64,000 bases of DNA from JACVRW01 sp963827065 (GTDB lineage: Bacteria > Actinomycetota > Thermoleophilia > Solirubrobacterales > Thermoleophilaceae), in assembly GCA_963827065.1 (NCBI GenBank), contig CAWGZM010000006.1:444170-508169 (forward strand), given 5' to 3'. The translations under genes and the position numbers were made by a program. Shown here piece after piece: positions 33,544 to 42,720 of this stretch. Numbering within the stretch: position 1 is the first letter of the stretch; every line of letters starts with the position of its first letter. The notes under the pieces were generated by a model that saw only the letters and a list, made by a program, of their open reading frames with translations, was not told where the DNA came from and searched no databases.

Positions 33544-34206
33544 GTGACAACGGTCACAGAAGCCCCGATGAGCTCACCGACAAGACGACGCATGACGGCC
33601 GAGGAGCGCCGCGCCGGCATCCTCGACGCCGCGTTGGCGGTCTTCTCCGCACGCGGCTTCCACTCGTCGTCGATCGACGACATCGCGCGCGAGGCCGGGA
33701 TCTCGAAGGCGCTGATCTACGAGCACTTCGAGTCGAAGCAGGGGCTCTACGCGGACCTGCTCGAGCGCAACGCGAACGAGCTCTTCGAACGGCTCGCGTC
33801 CGCCCTCGCCGGCGTCGAGGTGGACTCGGGGGCCGCGCGGCTCGCCACCGGACTCGACGCGTTCTTCAGCTTCGTCGAGGAGCGCCGCGACGCCTGGCGC
33901 ATCCTCTTCCGCGACGTGGTCGACCCGGAGACCTCGGCCGTCCTCGGGCGCATGGTGGAGCAGGTCACCGCCGTGGTCGCCGCCCTGATCGCCCAGGACC
34001 CGGGCGCCAAGGTGCGCGACGAGGACAACGACCAGGGGATCCGGGTGCTCGCCCAGATGCTCGTCGGCGCCGTGCAGTCGGTCGCGAACTGGTGGGCGGA
34101 GCATCCCGAGGTCGCGCGCGAGCACGCCGTCGAGATGGTCATGGATTTCGCCTGGGTGGGCCTCGACCGCCTGAGCCGCGGCGAGCGCTGGTCACCTGGG
34201 GACTGA
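33544..34206 (+). CDS. TetR-family transcriptional regulator
   Basis: A 220-residue repressor. The N-terminal HTH is standard: RRAGILDAALAVFSARGFHS, SSIDDIAREAGISKALIYEH and FESKQGLYADLLER. The C-terminal ligand domain is all-helical. A GTG at 33544 or ATG at 33568 (MSSPTRRRMTAEER) can start the protein; the ATG is just as good. An operator-like repeat lies 8 nt upstream of the GTG. It overlaps or abuts the acyl-CoA synthetase gene, so its ligand could be an acyl-CoA. It could be the regulator of the TTGACT palindromes at 19767 and 29997 (inference). Confidence 0.88.
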   Translation: MTTVTEAPMSSPTRRRMTAEERRAGILDAALAVFSARGFHSSSIDDIAREAGISKALIYEHFESKQGLYADLLERNANELFERLASALAGVEVDSGAARLATGLDAFFSFVEERRDAWRILFRDVVDPETSAVLGRMVEQVTAVVAALIAQDPGAKVRDEDNDQGIRVLAQMLVGAVQSVANWWAEHPEVAREHAVEMVMDFAWVGLDRLSRGERWSPGD

Positions 34207-35635
34207 CCGGGAGCCGGCCGCGAGCTTCGTCGCCGACATAGTCGACGCCGCTGATCCGGCAAGCCCGGCGCTCGTCTGCATCTCGCGCGAGGGCGAGCGC
34301 AGCGAGCTGAGCTTCGGCGAGCTCGCCGATCGCTCGGCGCGGCTCGCCGGCACGCTGGCCGCCCGCGGCGTCGAGCGCGGCGACGTCGTCATGACGGTGC
34401 TCGGCAACCGCCCCGAATGGGCGCACGCGATGCTGGCCTGCTGGCGCCTCGGGGCCGTGGCCCAGCCGTGCACCGAGCAGCTGCGCCCCGCCGACCTGCG
34501 GGCGCGCATGGAGCTCGTCGGCCCGCGCGCCGTCGTGGCCGACGAGCGTGACCTCGAGCTCGTCGGCGCGACCGGCTTCGAGGGGCTCGTGCTGGCGCTT
34601 CCGGACCCGGCCGCCTTCAAGTCCGAGCCGGCCGCGACGGTCGAGCCCGACCCGGTCGACCCGGCGCTGATCGTCTTCACCTCCGGGACGGCCGGCGAGC
34701 CGAAACCGGTGCGCCACGGCCACGGCTACCTGGCCGGCCAGCGCGTTCAGGCCGAGCACTGGTACGGCGCCCGCCCGGGCGACCTGTGCTGGTGCACGGC
34801 GGCGAGCGGCTGGTCGCTCTCGGCCCGCAACGCCTTCGTCGCGGCCTGGCTGCGCGGCGCCACCGCGCTGCTGCACGACGCCCGCTTCGACCCGGACGAG
34901 CGGCTCGACCTGCTCGAGCGCGAGCAGGTGGCCGTTCTCTGCATGTCCCCCACCGAGTACCGGGCGATCGCGAAGCGCGCCGAGCTGCGGCCGCTGCCGG
35001 CGCTGCGGCACGCCTGCGCCGCCGGCGAGCCGCTCAACCCGGAGGTGGTGCGCGCCTGGCAGGAGGGGGTCGGCGTGTCGATTCACGACGGCTACGGCCA
35101 GACCGAGACGGGCCACCTCACCGGGATGCCGATCGGGCCGCCGGTGAAGCCCGGCTCGATGGGCCGCCCGCTGCCGGGCTTCCGTGCCTGGGTCGAAGAC
35201 GGTGAGCTCGTGATCGACCCGAAGACCGTTCCGACCTTCTTCCTCGACGGACCGCGCGACCGGCCCTGGCACACGGGCGACCGGGTGAGCGAGGACGAGC
35301 ACGGCTACCTGTGGTTCGAGGGCCGCACCGACGACGTGATCATCTCGGCCGGCTACCGCATCGGGCCGTTCGAGGTCGAGTCCGCGCTCGTGTCGCATCC
35401 GGCGGTGGCGGAGGCGGCCGCGGTGGCGGCGCCCGACGACGTCCGCGGTCAGGTCGTGCGCGCCGTCGTCGTGCTCCGGGACGGCTTCGCTCCGGGCGAG
35501 GCGCTCGCCCGCGAGCTGCAGGAGCACGTCAAGGACAAGACGGCGCCCTACAAGTATCCGCGCGTCGTCGACTTCGCCGCGGCGCTGCCCAAGACGGCGA
35601 GCGGCAAGATCAAGCGGGGCGAGCTGCGCGGGTAG
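34196..35635 (+). CDS. AMP-forming acyl-CoA synthetase (medium-chain/acetyl-CoA synthetase-like)
   Basis: An ANL-superfamily ligase making acyl-CoA from a fatty acid, ATP and CoA. LIVFTSGTAGEPKPVRHGHG is the ATP loop; HDGYGQTETGHLTG, GRTDDVIISAGYRIGPFEVE (hinge and A8) and the end KTASGKIKRGELRG with the catalytic Lys are intact. The first ATG (34391) would cut off the conserved LSFGELADRSARLAGTLAAR block, which is clearly coding and continues to about 34200. In that stretch there is no ATG, GTG or TTG; a CTG at 34196, overlapping the TetR stop by 11 nt, is the best candidate start. About 479 residues, slightly short for the family. Confidence 0.82.
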   Translation: MGTDREPAASFVADIVDAADPASPALVCISREGERSELSFGELADRSARLAGTLAARGVERGDVVMTVLGNRPEWAHAMLACWRLGAVAQPCTEQLRPADLRARMELVGPRAVVADERDLELVGATGFEGLVLALPDPAAFKSEPAATVEPDPVDPALIVFTSGTAGEPKPVRHGHGYLAGQRVQAEHWYGARPGDLCWCTAASGWSLSARNAFVAAWLRGATALLHDARFDPDERLDLLEREQVAVLCMSPTEYRAIAKRAELRPLPALRHACAAGEPLNPEVVRAWQEGVGVSIHDGYGQTETGHLTGMPIGPPVKPGSMGRPLPGFRAWVEDGELVIDPKTVPTFFLDGPRDRPWHTGDRVSEDEHGYLWFEGRTDDVIISAGYRIGPFEVESALVSHPAVAEAAAVAAPDDVRGQVVRAVVVLRDGFAPGEALARELQEHVKDKTAPYKYPRVVDFAAALPKTASGKIKRGELRG

Positions 35636-35642
35636 GCGGCCC

Positions 35643-36833
35643 TCAGCCGAACGGGTCGAGCGTCGCCAGGTAGTGGCGCAGCAGCGGGTCGATCACGCGC
35701 CAGCGTCCGCGCGCCTCGTGCTCGATGACGCCGGCGTCGCGGAGCAGCTTCAGCACGCGGTCGCGGACGCCGGCGTGCAGGCGCCGCGGCGGTGACTCGC
35801 CGGCAGCGACGCTGCGGATCACGAGCAGCCCGTGCTTGTGCAGCAGGCGGATCCGCTCCACCACCTGCTCCATCGTCGGGCGGTCGCCCTCGAGCGCACG
35901 CTCGAAGCCGAGCTGCACGAGGTCGAGCCCGATCTCGCGCGTGTCGAGCTCGATCGAGAGCAGGTGGGTCTGCTGGGCGATCCGCATGGTCGCGCGCGGG
36001 TGGCCGCCGCCGAGCTCCACGATCCGCTCGAGCGCCGGGCTCGCTACCACGCAGTCGTCCGCGGCGAAGCGCTCGCTCAGCCCGCGGCGCCACTCGTCGT
36101 CCGTGATCGGGCGCAGCGAGTAGAAGCTGCCGAAGCCGCTGAAGGCCCGGCGCGTGGGCGCGAACAGGTCTCGCATCACGTGCTCGATGCTGCCCGCGAA
36201 CAGGTAGCTCACCGAGGTCGAGCGCTGGAAGACCGCCCGCATCCGGTTCGTCACGGCATCGGGGTCGCCGTAGGGCCGGCGCGCCGCGGCGACCTCCTGG
36301 AACTCGTCGAAGAAGAGCATCAGCCTGCGCTCGTCGGCGAGCGCGATGCGCTCGGGGAGCTCGAGCGCGAGGTCGAGCGCGCGCTCCGGGTCCTGGGCCG
36401 CGATTCCGGGCCGTACGGCCAGCTCGACACCCTCCCCCAGCTCCCCGACCATGCGGATGAGCATCTGCGACTGGACCGCCGACAGGGTGGCGCGACCCGC
36501 CTCACGGGCCCGGCGCAGCACGCGGTGGACGCCCGAGCGGTTCGCGATCACCGCGGTAGCGAGCGCCTCGGCGAGCTCCGCGGCATCGGAGACGCGGAAC
36601 AGGTCGAGCTTCGCGACGTACGCACCACGCCGGCGCGCGCGCCCGAGCGCCGCTTCGCAGACGCTCGTCTTGCCCGTCCGCCGCGGGCCTGCGACGATCA
36701 GGTGCGTACCCGCCTCGAGCCTGGTGGCGAGCTCACGCACGTCGTCGCGGCGCCCGATCAGCTGGCTGGCCGGAATCGGCGAGTCGCTTGGGAAGAGGTC
36801 ACCGCTTGCCTGACGCTTCACGACCTTGAACAC
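35643..36833 (-). CDS. AAA/STAND-like ATPase with C-terminal winged helix
   Basis: A 396-residue ATPase. Residues about 25-55 carry IGRRDDVRELATRLEAG and the Walker A GPRRTGKTSVCEAAL; Walker B is LMLFFDEFQEVAAARR, and an arginine-rich sensor region follows. The C-terminal part (VVERIRLLHKHGLLVIRSVA and VLKLLRDAGVIEHEARGRWR) looks like a winged-helix domain. The layout resembles the archaeal-type ATPase / Orc1-like group found scattered in actinomycetes, where the role is mostly unknown. It starts at a GTG that directly abuts two tandem palindromes (36834-36872), so self-regulation is plausible. Confidence 0.78.
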   Translation of the reverse strand: MFKVVKRQASGDLFPSDSPIPASQLIGRRDDVRELATRLEAGTHLIVAGPRRTGKTSVCEAALGRARRRGAYVAKLDLFRVSDAAELAEALATAVIANRSGVHRVLRRAREAGRATLSAVQSQMLIRMVGELGEGVELAVRPGIAAQDPERALDLALELPERIALADERRLMLFFDEFQEVAAARRPYGDPDAVTNRMRAVFQRSTSVSYLFAGSIEHVMRDLFAPTRRAFSGFGSFYSLRPITDDEWRRGLSERFAADDCVVASPALERIVELGGGHPRATMRIAQQTHLLSIELDTREIGLDLVQLGFERALEGDRPTMEQVVERIRLLHKHGLLVIRSVAAGESPPRRLHAGVRDRVLKLLRDAGVIEHEARGRWRVIDPLLRHYLATLDPFG

Positions 36834-36872
36834 TACACAGTTTTTGTGTAATTACTACACACGGATTGTGTA
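36834..36872. promoter_or_regulatory. Two tandem 17-bp palindromes (TACACA-N5-TGTGTA)
   Basis: TACACA-gtttt-TGTGTA (36834-36850) and TACACA-cggat-TGTGTA (36856-36872) are perfect 6-5-6 inverted repeats, 22 bp apart centre to centre, i.e. about two helical turns. They fill an AT-rich island between the ATPase GTG and the divergent DUF255 gene, in otherwise about 70% GC DNA. Confidence 0.7.
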
Positions 36873-36901
36873 ACCGCGTGTCCGGGTAGCCTCAGCGCCA
36901 G

Positions 36902-38860
36902 ATGGCAAACCGGCTCGCACAAGAGACGTCGCCCTACCTCCTTCAGCACAAGGACAACCCCGTCGACTGGTACCCGTGGGGCGAGGAGGCGCTCACGCGC
37001 GCGCGTGAGGAGGAGCGGCCGATCCTGCTCTCGATCGGCTACTCGGCGTGTCACTGGTGCCATGTGATGGAGCGCGAGTCGTTCGAGGATCCCGAGACGG
37101 CAGCGCTGATGAACGAGCGCTTCGTCTGCATCAAGCTCGACCGCGAGGAGCGCCCCGACCTCGACTCGATCTACATGGACGCTTGCCAGGCGATGACGGG
37201 CTCGGGCGGCTGGCCGCTGAACGTTTTCCTCACGCCCGAGCAGGTCCCGTTCTACGCCGGCACGTACTTCCCGCCCGAGTCGCGCATGGGCATGCCGGGC
37301 TGGCGCGACGTGCTCGGCGCGGTCGCCGAAGCCTGGCGGGACCGCCGCGACGAGATCCGCGAGGGCAGCGGGCGCGTCGCCGAGCGGCTGCGCGGCGCCG
37401 CTCAACTGAGCCCCTCGAACAGCCCCATGAACCCGCGCGCGCTCGACGACGCCGTGGCCGCGCTGCGCCCCCAGTACGACGCGGCGAACGGCGGCTTCGG
37501 CCAGGCGCCGAAGTTCCCGCCGACTTCGACGATCGAGTTCCTGCTGAGACGCGGGGAACGCGACATGACGACGCACACGCTGCGCGCGATGGCCTCGGGC
37601 GGGATGTACGACCAGATCGGCGGCGGCTTCTCGCGCTACTCGGTCGACGAGCACTGGCTCGTCCCCCACTTCGAGAAGATGCTCTACGACAACGCCCTGC
37701 TCGCGCGTGCCTACCTCCACGGTTGGCAGGTCACCGGCGACCCGCTGTTCCTGACGGTGGCGCGCGAGACGCTCGACTGGGCGCTCGCCGAGATGCGCGG
37801 TCCGGAGGGCGGCTTCCTCTCGGCCCTGGACGCGGACTCCGAGGGGGTCGAGGGCAAGTTCTACGTCTGGTCCGTGGAGGAGATGCGCGAGGCACTCGCG
37901 GACGAGCCGGACGCGGACGAGGCGATCGCCTGGTTCGGCGCGACCGAGCGCGGCAACTTCGACGGCCGCAACATCCCGGTGCGCGGCCCCGGCGGACCCG
38001 AGCGCCGCGACGACTGGCGGCGCATCCTCTACGACGTCCGCTCGCAGCGGGTCTGGCCGGGCATAGACGACAAGCGCCTGACCTCCTGGAATGCGCTCAT
38101 GATCGCCGCGCTCGCGGAGGCGGGCGCCGTGCTCGAGCGAAGCGACTACCTCGACGCCGCGCGCGACGCCGCGTCCTTCGTGCTCTCCGAGCTCCGTGAC
38201 GACGAGGGCCGCCTGCTGCGCTCCTGGAAGGACGGCCGGGCGAAGCTGAACGCCTACCTCGAGGATCACGCCTTCCTGCTCGAGGCGCTTCTGACCCTGT
38301 ACGAGTCGACCTTCGAGCCGCGCTGGTTCGCGGAGGCGCGGGCGCTGGCCGACACGATGATCGAGCGCTTCGCCGACGACGAGAAGGGCGGCTTCTTCGA
38401 GACCTCGTCCGATCACGAGCGACTGGTCGCGAGGCGAAAGGACCTCGAGGATCATCCGATCCCGGCCGGCAACTCGAGCGCCGCCTACGGCATGCTGCGG
38501 CTCGCCGCGCTCACGGGCGAGCACCGGTACGAGGAGCGCGCGGTCTCGGCACTGCGGCTGCTGCACGAGCTCGCGCCCCAGCACCCGCAGGCATTCGGCC
38601 ATCTGCTCCAGGCGCTCGACTTCCACCTCTCGCCGGTCAAGGAGGTCGCCCTGGCGGGCGAGGACCTCGCGCCGCTCGAGCGCGTGGTGCGCTCCGAGTT
38701 CCGGCCCCACATCGTGCTCGCGGGCGGCCCGGCCGACGGCGTGCCGCTGCTGGAGGGGCGCGTGCCCGTCGAGGGCCGGGCGGCGGCCTATGTCTGCGAG
38801 CACTTCGCCTGCAAGCGGCCCGTGACCGAGCCCGGAGAGCTCGAACGACTGCTCTCCTAG
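36902..38860 (+). CDS. DUF255 / SSP411-like thioredoxin-domain protein (YyaL-like)
   Basis: A 652-residue protein. MANRLAQETSPYLLQHKDNP and VDWYPWGEEAL are the hallmark N-terminus; ILLSIGYSACHWCHVMERES holds a thioredoxin-like CxxC inside the YyaL/spermatogenesis-associated protein 20 fold. The C-terminal two thirds are the (alpha/alpha)6-like barrel seen in N-acylglucosamine 2-epimerase relatives (GMYDQIGGGFSRYSVDEHWL, VPHFEKMLYDNALLARAYLH, DDKRLTSWNALMIAALAEAG). Conserved from bacteria to human; the enzymatic activity is not settled. It is divergent from the ATPase gene across the tandem operators. Confidence 0.9.
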   Translation: MANRLAQETSPYLLQHKDNPVDWYPWGEEALTRAREEERPILLSIGYSACHWCHVMERESFEDPETAALMNERFVCIKLDREERPDLDSIYMDACQAMTGSGGWPLNVFLTPEQVPFYAGTYFPPESRMGMPGWRDVLGAVAEAWRDRRDEIREGSGRVAERLRGAAQLSPSNSPMNPRALDDAVAALRPQYDAANGGFGQAPKFPPTSTIEFLLRRGERDMTTHTLRAMASGGMYDQIGGGFSRYSVDEHWLVPHFEKMLYDNALLARAYLHGWQVTGDPLFLTVARETLDWALAEMRGPEGGFLSALDADSEGVEGKFYVWSVEEMREALADEPDADEAIAWFGATERGNFDGRNIPVRGPGGPERRDDWRRILYDVRSQRVWPGIDDKRLTSWNALMIAALAEAGAVLERSDYLDAARDAASFVLSELRDDEGRLLRSWKDGRAKLNAYLEDHAFLLEALLTLYESTFEPRWFAEARALADTMIERFADDEKGGFFETSSDHERLVARRKDLEDHPIPAGNSSAAYGMLRLAALTGEHRYEERAVSALRLLHELAPQHPQAFGHLLQALDFHLSPVKEVALAGEDLAPLERVVRSEFRPHIVLAGGPADGVPLLEGRVPVEGRAAAYVCEHFACKRPVTEPGELERLLS

Positions 38861-38877
38861 CCAGCCTGGCGCTGCTC

Positions 38878-39652
38878 GTGGCTCCCGCCCCGAGCGCGCA
38901 CGACGTCGCGCTGCGGCTCGCCGGCTGGGGCCCGCGGCCGGCTGCGAGCGCAGAGGAGGAGCGGGCGCAGCGGCTCGTAGCGCGCAGCTTCGGGCGGGCC
39001 GGCCTGCGGGTGGGTACGCAGGAGTTCGATGTCCCGGGCCGCGGCTCGTCTCGCAACGTCATCGGCGTCTACGACACGGAGGCCTCCTGCCTGCGCATCG
39101 TCATGGCGCACAGCGACACCACCCCGGGCGCGCCCGGGCGCGAACGACAACGCTTCCGGCGTCGGCGTCGTGACCGAGCTGGCCGGCCGGCTCGAGCGGA
39201 TCGGGCCGGCCTGCGACGTCTGGCTCGTCGCCACCGGCGCCGAGGAGCGGATCTACACGGGCTCGCCCGACCACCTCGGCGCGCTCGCCCTCGCGCGCCG
39301 CGTGCGCGCCCGCGGCGGCCGGCGCCGGCTCGACTGGGCGCTGTCGCTTGACGAGGTCGGCCGCGACCGGCCGTTCTGGCTGCGCTCGCCCCAAGCATCC
39401 CCGCGCCGGACCGTGGAGGGGGCGCTGCTGGCCGCCGCGCGGCGAGTACGCGTGCCGGTCAGCTGGGTCCGCGACGAGAGCACGGGCAACTCCGATCACC
39501 GCGAGTTCGAGCTGCTCGGCCTGCCCGCCGCGAAGCTCGGCGTCGGGGCGGGCGGCGAGCCCTGCCGCCACAGCCCCTGCGACCGGGCCGGCCGTCTCGA
39601 CCCGGTCTCGTTGCGGGAGGCGCGCAGGCTGGTCGCCGAGGCGCTCCGCTAG
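38878..39652 (+). pseudogene. M28-family metallopeptidase, frameshifted
   Basis: Two frames together make one M28-type aminopeptidase. From the GTG at 38878 the frame reads MAPAPSAHDVALRLAGWGPR through GVYDTEASCLRIVMAHSDTT, then PGAPG; from there the other frame gives GANDNASGVGVVTELAGRLE, VWLVATGAEERIYTG, RDESTGNSDHREFELLGLPA and AAKLGVGAGGEPC. The joined motif HSDTTPGAPGANDNASG carries the first zinc ligands. The shift is at about 39133-39140 in a C/G run and needs one extra G removed. Starts 17 nt after the DUF255 stop; overlaps the MMPL gene by 4 nt. Confidence 0.8.
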
Positions 39653-42150
39653 GACGTCACGAGCGTCCGCTGGTCCTCGCCCGCGCCGGCCCCGTCCGTC
39701 TTCGCGAGCTGCGAGGGCCACCACACCTTCGGTCCCAGCTTGAGCACGATTGCCGGCACCAGCACGCTGCGCACCAGGAAGGTGTCGAGCAGCACGCCGA
39801 ACGCGACCACGAAGCCGATCTCGGTAAGGAACACGAGCGGCAGCACGGCCAGCACCGAGAAGGTGCCGGCGAGCACGATGCCGGCGCTCGTGATCACCCC
39901 GCCGGTCACGGCGAGCGCGCGCAGCATCCCCTCGCGCGTGCCGTGCTTGAGGGTCTCCTCGCGCGCACGCGCCATCAGGAAGATGTTGTAGTCGACGCCC
40001 AGCGCCACCAGGAACACGAACGCGAACAGCGGCAGCGACGGATCGGAGCCGGGGAAGTCGAAGATCAGGTCGAAGACGAAGTAGCCCACGCCGAGGGCGG
40101 CGAGGAAGCTGAGGATCACCGTGCCGATCAAAATGAGCGGCGCGACCACTGCCCGCAGCAGCAGCACGAGGATCAGGAAGACCACGACCAGGACGATCGG
40201 CGGTATCACCGTCGAGTCCCAGCCGGCCGCCTCGCGGACATCGAACTCGACGGCGCTCGCACCGCCCACGACCGTGCCCGGGACAGCCCCCGAGGCTGAG
40301 TCGCGGATCGGCTCGACGAGGTCGAAGGCCTCGGTCGAGTACGGGGGCGGGTCGAGCGTCGCCTGGATGAGGGTGCCCTGCTCGCCCTCTGCCACCGGGC
40401 CGGTCACGGCATCGATGCCGTTCGTCTGCTCGAGCGCCGTCTGCACGGCCTGGACGTCGCCGCCCGGCGGCACGATCACGTCGGCGGGCGCGCTCGCCCC
40501 GGCGGGGAAGCTCTGCGCGAGCAGGTCCTGACCCTCCACCGACTCGACCGAGGTGCGGTACCCGTCGTTGGTCGTGAGGTCGGTGGAGAAGAACGCGAGG
40601 CCGGCGCACATGATCAGCAGCACGACGATCGAGCTGGTCATGACGCGTGCTGGCCGCCTGGCGACGCGGTCGCCCACGCGCTTCCAGAAGCCATGCGTGG
40701 CGTCGGAGAGATGCTCATGCTTGGTGCGTCGCACCTCATATGGCTTGAAGATCGGCCCGTCGAAGAGGCTGATCACCGAGGGCGTCTTGACCCGCCCGCC
40801 CGTGACGAGCGAGACGAACCGGCGCAGCAGCGCGGTGATGACCGTGATCGGCAGCAGGATGATCGCCACGAGCGCGGCGCCGATGACCGGTAGTAGCGCC
40901 CCCACGCGCGATCCCTCGACGATGCGCTTGCCGATGCCGCTCTGCGCCACGTCAGTCGGAGCGCTCCAGTTGGGCGTGTGCGGCGCGAACGGCCAGAACG
41001 CACGCCGGCCGAAGATCGTGAGCAGCGCCGGCAGCAGCGTGAGCATGGAGATGGCCGCGCAGCCCACGCCCATCGCCCCGATCGGGCCGAGGCCGGAGGT
41101 GCCGTTGACCTTCGCGATGCTCAGGCAGAGCAGCGCCGCGATGACGGTCGCGGCCGACGCGAACACGGCCGGCCCAGCCGATGTCATGGCCGCCTGCATG
41201 GCCTGGTGCCGGTCCTCGGTGTGGTGCAGCTCCTCCCGGTATCTGGCGACGATCAAGAGGGCGTAGTCCGTGCCCGCGCCGAGGACGAGCACGGACATGA
41301 TCGAGCTCGACTGGCCGTTGATCGTCACGCCCAGCTCGGAGAGGCCGTAGCCGACCGAACGGGCCAGCATCTCGGCGAAGATCACCGCCGCGAGGGGGAT
41401 CCAGAAGAAGATCGGCGACCGGTAGATGACGATCAGCAGGAAGATCACCAGCGAGACCGCGGCGAGCAGCAGCGTCCCGTTGATGCCCTCGAAGACCTTG
41501 ATGGCGTCGGCCGCGTAGCCGGCGCCGCCGGTGATCTTGACCTCGAGGCCTCCGCCCGGGTCGGAGACCGTGTCGCGCCAGAAGTCGACCGGATCGAGGA
41601 TGTCGTCGGACTCGCCGTCGCCCTTGATGTACGCGGTGACGATGGCCGCCTTGCCGTCTTGCGAGCAGACCGGGCCCACGAAGGGCGCGTAATCGCTCGG
41701 CTGGCCCGGTATCGGCGTGGTCGGGCCGCCGCAGCCCTCGGGGACGCCTCCGGCGGGCGCGCCGCCGCCCTGGTCGCCCTGGCTCTGGCCTCCCGAAGCC
41801 GCGGTGGCCCCGTCGGCCACCACAGCCGGGAAGCGCCGCTCGGTCAGCCGCCCGACGTCCTCGACGATCTTCTGCCGGTCCGCCGCCGTGAGGCCCGACT
41901 CGCGCCGGTAGAGGATGACGGCCGGGGCGAGCTCCCCGCCCTGCAGCTCCTCTGCCGCCGTGAGCACCTTGGTCGACTCCGCGTCGCCCGGCAGGAACGA
42001 GGTCGACTCGTTCTCCTCGGCATCCGTGAACTTGCCGGGCAGGTTCGCGCCGAGCGCGATGAAGATGCCGACGAGCCAGATGAGGAAGACGACCCATTTG
42101 GCCCGGCGTCCGGCGGCGATGGCGAAGATCGAGCGGCGAGCGGTGTTCAT
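39649..42150 (-). CDS. MMPL-family RND transporter
   Basis: An 833-residue polytopic protein with two repeats of six spans separated by a large extracytoplasmic loop rich in Gly/Pro. Key segments: ADAIKVFEGINGTLLLAAVS, SSIMSVLVLGAGTDYALLIV (conserved GTDY), FGRRAFWPFAPH, and in the second half SLPLFAFVFLVALGVDYNIF with the GVDYNIF motif. MMPL proteins export lipids, siderophores or drugs using the proton gradient. A MarR gene is divergent, 69 nt away across a CTTGA-GTG-TCAAG repeat, so induction by a small ligand is likely. Confidence 0.9.
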   Translation of the reverse strand: MNTARRSIFAIAAGRRAKWVVFLIWLVGIFIALGANLPGKFTDAEENESTSFLPGDAESTKVLTAAEELQGGELAPAVILYRRESGLTAADRQKIVEDVGRLTERRFPAVVADGATAASGGQSQGDQGGGAPAGGVPEGCGGPTTPIPGQPSDYAPFVGPVCSQDGKAAIVTAYIKGDGESDDILDPVDFWRDTVSDPGGGLEVKITGGAGYAADAIKVFEGINGTLLLAAVSLVIFLLIVIYRSPIFFWIPLAAVIFAEMLARSVGYGLSELGVTINGQSSSIMSVLVLGAGTDYALLIVARYREELHHTEDRHQAMQAAMTSAGPAVFASAATVIAALLCLSIAKVNGTSGLGPIGAMGVGCAAISMLTLLPALLTIFGRRAFWPFAPHTPNWSAPTDVAQSGIGKRIVEGSRVGALLPVIGAALVAIILLPITVITALLRRFVSLVTGGRVKTPSVISLFDGPIFKPYEVRRTKHEHLSDATHGFWKRVGDRVARRPARVMTSSIVVLLIMCAGLAFFSTDLTTNDGYRTSVESVEGQDLLAQSFPAGASAPADVIVPPGGDVQAVQTALEQTNGIDAVTGPVAEGEQGTLIQATLDPPPYSTEAFDLVEPIRDSASGAVPGTVVGGASAVEFDVREAAGWDSTVIPPIVLVVVFLILVLLLRAVVAPLILIGTVILSFLAALGVGYFVFDLIFDFPGSDPSLPLFAFVFLVALGVDYNIFLMARAREETLKHGTREGMLRALAVTGGVITSAGIVLAGTFSVLAVLPLVFLTEIGFVVAFGVLLDTFLVRSVLVPAIVLKLGPKVWWPSQLAKTDGAGAGEDQRTLVTS

Positions 42151-42176
42151 GGATTCGAAGTGCTACCGATATATCA

Positions 42177-42189
42177 CTTGAGTGTCAAG
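42177..42189. promoter_or_regulatory. MarR-type operator between MMPL and MarR genes
   Basis: CTTGA-GTG-TCAAG is a perfect 5-3-5 palindrome in the AT-rich 69-nt divergent gap. It is well placed for the MarR product to repress both genes. Confidence 0.6.
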
Positions 42190-42219
42190 ATACTTACTCG
42201 TTAAGATTCCGCAATCAGG

Positions 42220-42720
42220 ATGACCGACCCGATCGAAGTGCTGTTGGCGTTGCGGCGCTATGGGTTGGAAAACGACCGCTTCGATGCGAGCGTTGCGCGT
42301 GCGCACGGCGTGTCGCTCGCGGAGATGAAGGCGATCGATCACATCCAGGCCGAGGGCGAGCTTACTCCTCGCCAACTCGGCGAGCGGCTTAGCCTCAGCT
42401 CGGGTGCCGTCACCGCGGTGATCGATCGGCTCGAGCGCGGCGGCTGGGTCGAGCGCAGCCCCCACCCGCGCGACCGGCGCTCGGTCGTCGTGCGGATGAG
42501 CGATCAGTCGATGGAGGCCGGCGCGCGCATCTATCTGCCCTACTCGGAGGCGCTCGCGCGAGCGGCCGCGGGCCTGCCTGCCACCTCGCGCAAGGCGATC
42601 GCCGATTTCCTGAACGCCGCGGCGGAGATCGCCGCCGACCGGGCTAGAGAATGGAGAGGTAGCGGTCCAGCTCCCACTGGGACACCTGGACCCGGTAGTC
42701 CTCCCACTCCTGCCGCTTGA
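42220..42720 (+). CDS. MarR-family transcriptional regulator
   Basis: A 166-residue winged-helix repressor. ELTPRQLGERLSLSSGAVTA is the recognition helix region and VIDRLERGGWVERSPHPRDR the wing with its conserved Asp-Arg. ARAAAGLPATSRKAIADFLN forms the dimer helix. The last 25 residues (SGPAPTGTPGPGSPPTPAA-like, Pro/Gly) lie within the 3' end of the convergent glutamine synthetase gene, a 77-nt overlap, and may be recent extension. Likely controls the divergent MMPL exporter. Confidence 0.88.
   Translation: MTDPIEVLLALRRYGLENDRFDASVARAHGVSLAEMKAIDHIQAEGELTPRQLGERLSLSSGAVTAVIDRLERGGWVERSPHPRDRRSVVVRMSDQSMEAGARIYLPYSEALARAAAGLPATSRKAIADFLNAAAEIAADRAREWRGSGPAPTGTPGPGSPPTPAA

Noticed and set aside
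31607..33547. 646-codon plus-strand frame antisense to the membrane protein
   Set aside because: Arg/Ala/Gln-rich with no hydrophobic or motif structure; the minus-strand frame has well-formed membrane helices.
36833..38803. 656-codon antisense frame over the DUF255 gene
   Set aside because: No family features; DUF255 hallmark sequence is on the plus strand.
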